This document shows, piece by piece, positions 58,416 through 64,000 of a stretch of 64,000 bases of DNA (its first letter is position 1; each line of letters opens with the position of its first letter). The notes under the pieces were generated by a model, which was not told the DNA's origin, ran no database searches, and saw only the letters and a list, made by a program, of their open reading frames with translations. Location: contig NZ_PKQP01000008.1 in NCBI RefSeq assembly GCF_002887735.1, forward strand, positions 124,001 through 188,000. Direction: 5' to 3'. Both the position numbers and the translations under genes were made by a program. Source of the stretch: Stenotrophomonas bentonitica (lineage in GTDB: Bacteria > Pseudomonadota > Gammaproteobacteria > Xanthomonadales > Xanthomonadaceae).

Positions 58416-60713
58416 TCACAGCGATTGCCCCAGCTCGATGAAGAGCACGTTCTCGCCGCCTTCGCGGAATCCCATGCCGAAGATCAGCGGGCCGACCCAC
58501 GAATCGAAGCCGAGGAATACGCTGCCGTTCCAGATGCCGTCGCTCAGTGACATGTCGCTGCGCCGCTGCCAGGCATTGCCGTACTCCACCGTGCCCCCGA
58601 CCTGCGCCGAGCGGCCCAACAGCTTGCCCAGCTCATAGGTATAGCCGGCGAACCCGAGCGCATAGTCCTGGCCAGTCAACTGGTTGTGCTGGAACCCGGC
58701 CAGCCGCCAGCGCCCACCGAGGCGGTAGAGGTTCTGCACCGGCGCCGTGCCCGACGCGGTCACGTGATAGCGCAGCCCCAGCTGCAGCGCATGCTTGCCA
58801 AACGATCTGGCGGCCACGACATCCAGATCGATCTGGCCGAAGCGGGCATCTGCGCCGAGGCTCGGGCTGGACTGGTACGTCCCCGCCGTGACGAGATAGC
58901 CATCGCGCGGGAAGTACACGCTGTCGATATCGTCCAGGGTCGCCTGCGCGATCCACGCGCCCTCGTCGAAGTTCACCCGCGGAATGGTGGGGTCGCCCAC
59001 TTCCACCTCCGCATTGCCGGTATACCGCTGCACGCCGACCGACAGCGCCAGCACATTGGACACATTGCGGAACACGGCCAGCGTCGCACCGGTACGACGC
59101 ACGCGATAGCGCGCGATCTTGTCGCCGGCATCGTCGTAGAGATTGAAGCTGCGGGTCTGGAACCCGCCGCCCGCCTGGAAGGCGTAACGATCGTGCAGAT
59201 CGAACGGATGATAGTACTGGCCGGTCAGACCCGGCTCGCTGCCGATCTGCAGGGCGATACGCGCTTCGGCACCGTAGGGCGACAGCGGCGAGAACAGCAG
59301 GCCGGCGCGCAGGTTGCTTTCGTGGTTGCCTTCCAGATCGTTGCTCAGGCTGAGCCCGGCTTCCAGGTACACCGGTCCGTTGGGCTTGGCATACGCGGAC
59401 ACCACCACGCCGGTGCGTCCGTCACGCTCCTTGACCTCATAGTTGATGCTGGCCAGCGTTCCCATGCCGTAGGCGCGCAGTACACCGGCCTGCATCGCCT
59501 CGATATCCAGCGGCGCGCCGACGTGGACCGGGAGATAGGACAGCAGCAGCGCATCGGCATAGCCGGTGTGGTTGTCGACCTCGACAAAGTCGATGGTGGC
59601 CGGTGCCACCGGATGCGTGCGACCGGCACGCTGGGCGGCCAGTCGGGTGTACTCCTGCGGCGCCTGCGCGAACGCCTGCAGCGCCGGCGCGGCCTGGTCG
59701 GCGGCGAGCTGGCCGATCCGCAACGCCTCGGGCGCCTTGTCGAAATCGCCGGTGGCCACCTTGCCGGTCAGATCGGGCGAGATCAGCAGATCCTGCGCGC
59801 CCAGACTGTCCAGTTGTGCCTGCGCGCTGCGGGTGGTCAGGAAGCCGCTCAGCTGGCTGATCACATCCACCAGGCTGGCGTCGCGATCCAGCGCGCTCAA
59901 GGGCGTGCCGACGTCCACCGCGATGACCCGGTCGGCCCCCATCGCGCGCACCACGTCGATCGGCACCTGGTTGGACAGGCCGCCATCAAGCAGCACGTGC
60001 CCGTCGATCACCACCGGCCGGAAGATGCCCGGCAAGGACATGCTCGCGCGCATCGCCATCGGCAGGCTGCCTTCGGCCAGCACCACCGGCATGCCGGTAT
60101 TGATATCGGTGGCGACCGCCCGGAACGGGATCGGCAGGTCATCGAAGCGGCCATTGACCCGGCCGCCGCCGGTGGCGCGCTCGAACAGGGCGATCAGCTT
60201 TTCGCCCTCGGAGACCCCCCCGGCCAGTGCCACCGCCTTGCCCTCGCCGCCGAGCCCGATGCCGATCGGTGCCAGTTGTGCGTAATCGTCGGCCTTGCGC
60301 CGCAGCGAGCGCTCACGACGTGGCAGGGTGTCGGTGAACAGGCTCAGCCATTCGGTGCTCAGCACCAGCTGCTCGATCTGCTCGGGCGTGGAGCCGGACG
60401 CGTACAAGGCACCGACCAGCGCGCCAGCACTGGTGCCGGCGATGCAGTCCACCGGAATATGCAGCGCCTCCAGCTGCTTGAGGATGCGCACGTGTGCGAT
60501 ACCGCGTGCGCCGCCGCCGCCCAGCGCCAGCCCGATCCGTGGCCGGGTGTCACCCGGGCCGCGCACGCCGCAGTGGTCTGCCTGGCCTGCGGGCGCGGCA
60601 GCGACCACCGGTTCGGCAGCCTGCAGCGGCGACAGGGCACCACTGGCGCACAGCCACGCCACTGCGAGCGCCAAGGCGCGCGACGCCGGGTGCCCGGGGC
60701 GTTTCAGCGCCAC
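58416..60713 (-). CDS. Patatin-like phospholipase with outer-membrane barrel (PlpD-type)
   Basis: 765 residues. A signal (about 1-33) precedes the patatin domain: oxyanion loop GLALGGGGARGIAH, nucleophile S95 in IAGTSAGALVGALY, and D243 in LLDGGLSNQV. Then a POTRA-like region (ATIDFVEVDNHTGYADA) and a 16-strand Omp85-type barrel ending in NVLFIELGQSL. This is the type Vd autotransporter layout of P. aeruginosa PlpD, a secreted phospholipase A1. The start is a GTG at 60713 inside the end of the upstream gene (10-base overlap); an ATG at 60869 would be out of family. The stop abuts a SMAG repeat. Confidence 0.9.
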   Translation of the reverse strand: MALKRPGHPASRALALAVAWLCASGALSPLQAAEPVVAAAPAGQADHCGVRGPGDTRPRIGLALGGGGARGIAHVRILKQLEALHIPVDCIAGTSAGALVGALYASGSTPEQIEQLVLSTEWLSLFTDTLPRRERSLRRKADDYAQLAPIGIGLGGEGKAVALAGGVSEGEKLIALFERATGGGRVNGRFDDLPIPFRAVATDINTGMPVVLAEGSLPMAMRASMSLPGIFRPVVIDGHVLLDGGLSNQVPIDVVRAMGADRVIAVDVGTPLSALDRDASLVDVISQLSGFLTTRSAQAQLDSLGAQDLLISPDLTGKVATGDFDKAPEALRIGQLAADQAAPALQAFAQAPQEYTRLAAQRAGRTHPVAPATIDFVEVDNHTGYADALLLSYLPVHVGAPLDIEAMQAGVLRAYGMGTLASINYEVKERDGRTGVVVSAYAKPNGPVYLEAGLSLSNDLEGNHESNLRAGLLFSPLSPYGAEARIALQIGSEPGLTGQYYHPFDLHDRYAFQAGGGFQTRSFNLYDDAGDKIARYRVRRTGATLAVFRNVSNVLALSVGVQRYTGNAEVEVGDPTIPRVNFDEGAWIAQATLDDIDSVYFPRDGYLVTAGTYQSSPSLGADARFGQIDLDVVAARSFGKHALQLGLRYHVTASGTAPVQNLYRLGGRWRLAGFQHNQLTGQDYALGFAGYTYELGKLLGRSAQVGGTVEYGNAWQRRSDMSLSDGIWNGSVFLGFDSWVGPLIFGMGFREGGENVLFIELGQSL

Positions 60714-61897
60714 GCGCTGCCGACCTGGATGTAGAACGTGTCGTCTTCCGGGCCCCACGCATAGTCCACGCCGACATGCATGCCCAGCTGGCGGGCGATC
60801 AGATAGCGCACGCCGGCGCCTTTCGACACCTGGCTGGCGCCGTCGCTGAAACTGTTCTGCCGGCCCCAAGTGCGCCCCGCACCAACGAAGCCGATCAGCG
60901 CCCAGCGCTGGGTCATGTTCCAGCGCAGCTCGCTCTCCAGTACCGCAGCCCGCGTGTCCTGGTAACGCGCCGAGCCGATGCCGCGCAGGTCGATGTAGGG
61001 CAGTCGATAGAACGGAATGTCACCGTTGGCCCAGCGGGCATCCGCGCGCGCACCGAGCACGAAATGCCTGCCCATCGGCCAGTAACTGTAGGCATGCCCG
61101 CGATAGCTCTGGAAACTGGCATCGCTGCCGATCCCCGGCAGATACGCGTTGCCTTCGATCATGCCAAGCCAGCCGCTGGAAGGCGTGAACGGGTTGTCGC
61201 GCGAATCGTACTCCAGCGACAGGCCCAGCCCGGAGCTGCGCTTGGACAGTTCGTGTGGCTGGAAACGATCGCGGTCGGAGGCGACATCGAAGCCGATATC
61301 CAGATCCATGTAGATCCAGGCCAGGCCGACATAGAGATTGCGGTCACCCAGGCGCCGGAAGCCCTGCTGGAAGGACATCAGGCCGTCCATGTTGTAGTCG
61401 ATCTTCTGCGCGGGCAGCACCGTGCCGGGCGTATAGAAGCCCAGGTTGAACGACGCTTTGGCCACGCCGCCGCGGTAGCGCCAACGGTCATCGTCGAAGT
61501 GCAGCGAGGCGCCCACGCCATACGCTTCGCTGCCGTTGGAGGTGCGCATGGCCCCACCGCCGTAGATGTCCGGCGTAACCATCTTCGGGGCACCGTCCTC
61601 GCCCGTCGCCCCCGAGGACGGTGGGCGGTGGAAGAACGCCAGCGCCACGCCACCGCCGTTGCCGACGGCCGGATCGGTGACGATGATCGGAACCGGCAGA
61701 AAGCCGCGGTGCTCCAGCAACCAGCGCGACATGTCGAACCGGCCGTCTTCGGCGTCACGGAACAGGGACGCCCGTGGCGCCGGAGCGGCCGCGGGCGCCG
61801 GCGCAGGCGATGGAGCGGCGGGCTGCTGGGCAATCGCGGCGCAGGGCGTGAGCACGCCCAACAGCGAGAGCAGGCGTACGGCATGGCCGATCGACAC
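60704..61897 (-). CDS. BamA/TamA-like surface antigen family barrel protein
   Basis: 397 residues. A signal peptide covers about 1-24 (AVRLLSLLGVLTPCAAIAQQ), and a proline/alanine linker precedes a 16-strand-like barrel of the bacterial surface antigen (D15/Omp85) family: LGLSLEYDSRDNPFTPSSGW is its hallmark strand pair, and it ends in VGSAWR. It lacks POTRA domains. The GTG at 61897 has GAGG seven bases upstream. It overlaps the patatin gene by ten bases and probably forms part of the same export or membrane function; its own role is unknown. Confidence 0.84.
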   Translation of the reverse strand: MSIGHAVRLLSLLGVLTPCAAIAQQPAAPSPAPAPAAAPAPRASLFRDAEDGRFDMSRWLLEHRGFLPVPIIVTDPAVGNGGGVALAFFHRPPSSGATGEDGAPKMVTPDIYGGGAMRTSNGSEAYGVGASLHFDDDRWRYRGGVAKASFNLGFYTPGTVLPAQKIDYNMDGLMSFQQGFRRLGDRNLYVGLAWIYMDLDIGFDVASDRDRFQPHELSKRSSGLGLSLEYDSRDNPFTPSSGWLGMIEGNAYLPGIGSDASFQSYRGHAYSYWPMGRHFVLGARADARWANGDIPFYRLPYIDLRGIGSARYQDTRAAVLESELRWNMTQRWALIGFVGAGRTWGRQNSFSDGASQVSKGAGVRYLIARQLGMHVGVDYAWGPEDDTFYIQVGSAWR

Positions 61898-62006
61898 GGG
61901 GGCACCTCGGGGATGGGAAGCCAAGTGCGCGGGCCCGTGCCGGTGGGAGGGAACAGCCCGGCGCGGGCCCACGCGGTTGAACGCATCTCAGGCCGTGCCG
62001 CAGTGA

Positions 62007-62555
62007 TCAGCGTGCGGCGGTCGTGCCCGGCGGGAACGCAGCAAACAGCTTGTCCAGGCCGGCTTCCACCGCCGCGTTGACCTTGTCCGGCGAGGTCGGC
62101 ACGGTGCCGCTGGCGGTGCCGCGCCAGACCGCCTGCTTGGTCTTGGCGTCGAACATATCCACGACCAGCGTGCCGACGTCATAGGTGTGCACCGTGGTGG
62201 TGGCATTACCCATGGCCATCCCGCCACCCCAGCCGCCGCCACGCCAGCCCCAGCCGCCCATGCCCGTCCCGGAGTAGAACGTATCCAGGGTCTGCTTCTG
62301 GCCGGTGGCGATATGCGCCGCCAGGGCGATGTCGCCGTTGGGCGCTTCGCGCAGGCCCTTGGCCTGCAGGCGCGCGTTGATGCCGTCGATGATGCGTTGC
62401 TGCACCAACGGCGAGCTCGCCTGGGGTTTCATCGCCCAGGTGTAGGTCTTGTAGGAGGCGAAACTGGCTGACGGATCGAAGTCGGTCTTGACGGTCGGAG
62501 TGGATGCACAGGCGACCAGAGAAGTCGCCAGGACGGCGATGGCAAAGGCTTTCAT
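62007..62555 (-). CDS. DUF4136 lipoprotein
   Basis: 182 residues. The lipobox is LATSLVAC (Cys about 16). The DUF4136 domain starts VKTDFDPSASFASYKTYTWA and ends KLFAAFPPG. A glycine/tryptophan loop (GMGGWGWRGGGWGGGMAMG) interrupts it near residue 115. Function of the family is unknown; many are periplasmic, outer-membrane anchored. The ATG at 62555 opens directly into the signal. It lies 156 bases downstream of the RN-rich gene. Confidence 0.83.
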   Translation of the reverse strand: MKAFAIAVLATSLVACASTPTVKTDFDPSASFASYKTYTWAMKPQASSPLVQQRIIDGINARLQAKGLREAPNGDIALAAHIATGQKQTLDTFYSGTGMGGWGWRGGGWGGGMAMGNATTTVHTYDVGTLVVDMFDAKTKQAVWRGTASGTVPTSPDKVNAAVEAGLDKLFAAFPPGTTAAR

Positions 62556-62711
62556 GACGCGAGTCTCCAAAGGCGGGATGGAAAGACGCGCTGCGGTCGC
62601 AGCCGTCCTGGGGCGGGCCGTGGTGGCCAGTGGTTCCAGCCCCACGGTAGTGCACTGCCGGCCACGCGTAATGCGCATAACTACGGTAGAGAGGCGGGAA
62701 AAACTACCGAG

Positions 62712-63221
62712 TCAACGCGGCGGATTGATCACCACGTATTGCACGGTGGTCCCGGCATAGCGCGGCTCATACCAGACATTGCCGCACTGCTGGTAGGCCA
62801 TGCCGTTGATCACCGTGGTCACGCAGCTGGGCGGAACCGAATTGACGATCGAACCGATCACCGCCGAGGTCACGGCCACGCCCGCCGTCACCGCTGCAGC
62901 GGTGGCGAAGGGATGATCGTCCCAGTGGTTCCAGTGGTCGTCGTGGTAGTTCACATCCACATTGACGTTGCGGTTCACGTTGCGATTGACGGTGCGGTTG
63001 CTGTCGATGTTGCGGTTGATGTTGGCCCCGCGGTTCACGTTGCCGCCCTGCGGGCGCTGCACCGGGCGGTTGATGCTGGTATGCGCACTGGCGCGCGCGC
63101 CACCGCCATGGAAGCCGCTGCGCTGCGCGCTCGCCGGTGCGGACACGGCCAGCAACACCATCAGCAGCATGCCCGCCGCCAGGGAGGAGGCCACGAAAAA
63201 GCGGTTGATCACGATACGCAT
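62712..63221 (-). CDS. Arg/Asn-rich exported protein, partner of DUF2092 copy 2
   Basis: 169 residues. A signal peptide (about 8-35) is followed by a repetitive Asn/Arg spacer (NVNRGANINRNIDSN, NRTVNRNVNRNVNV) and a C-domain of about 65 residues. That domain is homologous to the Gly-Pro gene product: TAGVAVTSAVIGSIV, VINGMAYQQCGNVWYEPRY and AGTTVQYVVINPPR. The Pro/Gly spacer of that protein is replaced here by an Asn/Arg one. It follows DUF2092 copy 2 by one base, so the gene order repeats the other module. Confidence 0.84.
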   Translation of the reverse strand: MRIVINRFFVASSLAAGMLLMVLLAVSAPASAQRSGFHGGGARASAHTSINRPVQRPQGGNVNRGANINRNIDSNRTVNRNVNRNVNVDVNYHDDHWNHWDDHPFATAAAVTAGVAVTSAVIGSIVNSVPPSCVTTVINGMAYQQCGNVWYEPRYAGTTVQYVVINPPR

Positions 63222-63222
63222 G

Positions 63223-64000
63223 TCAGTTCTCCTGCCCAGCATCGGTGACGACCACCGCGACCGGCACCAGCTTGATGCGGGCCGCATCGGCCGGCGGCGT
63301 GAACTGGAAGGCGGTCGCGGGCACGGCGCTGCGCGTGTCCCAGCGCAGGTGGGCGCGATACTGCGGCAGCGCCGGATCATCCAGTGAGGTGATCACCAGC
63401 TTCTTCGGCAATGCGGTGGCCTTGCTGACCCACAGCTGCCAGTCCACGCCATCCTGCTTGAACGCGTACTGCTCGATCGCCTCGCCGTCCACCGTGCCAC
63501 CGCCGATGTGCAGCGCGCCACGGATGGCGGTTTTGGGCGCCTTGTCGGTGCCCCACAGGAACATGTCGGCCAGCGGCATGTCGATGCCATAGCGGGCGGC
63601 GGCATCGTCCACCAGTTCGCCCAGCGTACTGGTCAGTCCGTCCACCTGGGCGTAGTACTTCAGGCGCGGCGAATACAGCGACAACGCCTTGCCGTCGTAG
63701 AACAGCTGGCGCAGCTGGCGATCGCTGCGCAGCTCCAGGAACAGCTGGTTCGGGGCGCGCACCTTGTAGGTCACCACACCATCCAGCTCCACCTTCTGGC
63801 CGTCCTCCAGCACGATCTCGGTGCTGGCATCGGAGGTCAGCGAGAACTGCTTGAGCGCACGCAGCGCAGCGCCCATGCGGTCCAGAGCGGCCAACGCCTC
63901 GGGATCGCGCTCGGGCGCGTCGGCCGGTGCAGCCGGGGGGGAGACGGGAGTGGCAACACGGGTGGCGCCGTGCGCGACGGGCGCCAGCGCCGCCAGCATC
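63223..64000 (-). CDS. DUF2092 exported protein, copy 2 (cut by window end)
   Basis: At least 258 residues, read through to the window edge. The ATG at 63999 may be internal, since its start MLAALAPVAHGATRV is only the end of a signal peptide. The DUF2092 blocks are LELRSDRQLRQLFYDGKALS and LYSPRLKYYAQVDGL, then GIDMPLADMFLWGTD. It is clearly paralogous to 55295-56077 and lies in opposite orientation. The gene after it (62712-63221) repeats the partnership of copy 1. Confidence 0.85.
   Translation of the reverse strand, partial: MLAALAPVAHGATRVATPVSPPAAPADAPERDPEALAALDRMGAALRALKQFSLTSDASTEIVLEDGQKVELDGVVTYKVRAPNQLFLELRSDRQLRQLFYDGKALSLYSPRLKYYAQVDGLTSTLGELVDDAAARYGIDMPLADMFLWGTDKAPKTAIRGALHIGGGTVDGEAIEQYAFKQDGVDWQLWVSKATALPKKLVITSLDDPALPQYRAHLRWDTRSAVPATAFQFTPPADAARIKLVPVAVVVTDAGQEN

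Overview
The window is GC-rich, tightly packed Gammaproteobacterial DNA. It most likely comes from a Stenotrophomonas or a close relative in the Xanthomonadaceae. The main grounds are short palindromes that begin with GTAG (the SMAG/REP family known from Stenotrophomonas) at 22168-22322, 33513-33535 and 58348-58415, a glycogen/trehalose gene order of Xanthomonadaceae type, and very frequent ATGA stop/start overlaps. I saw no rRNA, tRNA, CRISPR array, prophage or insertion sequence.

Layout. (1) 89-13317: a LysR regulator, a strong hairpin, then a seven-gene minus-strand operon read glgA-glgB-treZ-malQ-treY-DUF2934-glgX. It makes alpha-1,4/1,6-glucan, debranches it and converts its chain ends to trehalose; glgC is not in the window. 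(2) 13318-22322: a long gap with a 9-bp tandem repeat, a DeoR regulator with an MFS sugar-type transporter, a PEP-mutase-family enzyme, the small multidrug/polyamine exporter pair mdtJ-mdtI with a divergent LysR gene, a metallopeptidase-like protein, a short-chain NAD(P)-binding protein and a cupin next to another LysR gene. (3) 22332-25588: an MDR oxidoreductase behind a 9-codon leader, a TspO-like membrane protein, and mntH directly behind a near-perfect MntR box. (4) 25600-33134: a methyltransferase behind a MerR-type promoter, the cyoABCD quinol oxidase operon ending in copper chaperones PCuAC and Sco, and a divergent MocR regulator. (5) 33154-38506: a NemR-like regulator and a DJ-1 family protein, each behind the same operator, then copper homeostasis (copZ, cueR, copA) with two CueR-type 19-bp-spacer promoters. 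(6) 38566-46907: a soluble sugar dehydrogenase with a DUF2231 membrane partner, a leaderless sulfatase, and the long helicase Lhr. (7) 47157-55139: a Tat-exported bicovalent-flavin-type oxidase, a Tat-exported HisC-like aminotransferase in an operon with a TonB receptor, and a DUF885 peptidase. (8) 55295-64000: envelope genes. Two diverged copies of a two-gene module (DUF2092 plus a small exported protein with a conserved C-terminal domain) lie in opposite orientation and enclose an outer-membrane protein, a Ysc84-type lipoprotein, a 58-residue membrane peptide, a patatin autotransporter-like phospholipase with its BamA-like partner, and a DUF4136 lipoprotein.

The parts most worth testing are the duplicated inverted DUF2092 modules, the copper chaperones behind an oxidase that lacks CuA, the TonB receptor/periplasmic aminotransferase pair, the NemR/DJ-1 regulon, and several regulatory sites readable directly from sequence (MntR box, CueR and other MerR-type promoters, MocR direct repeats).
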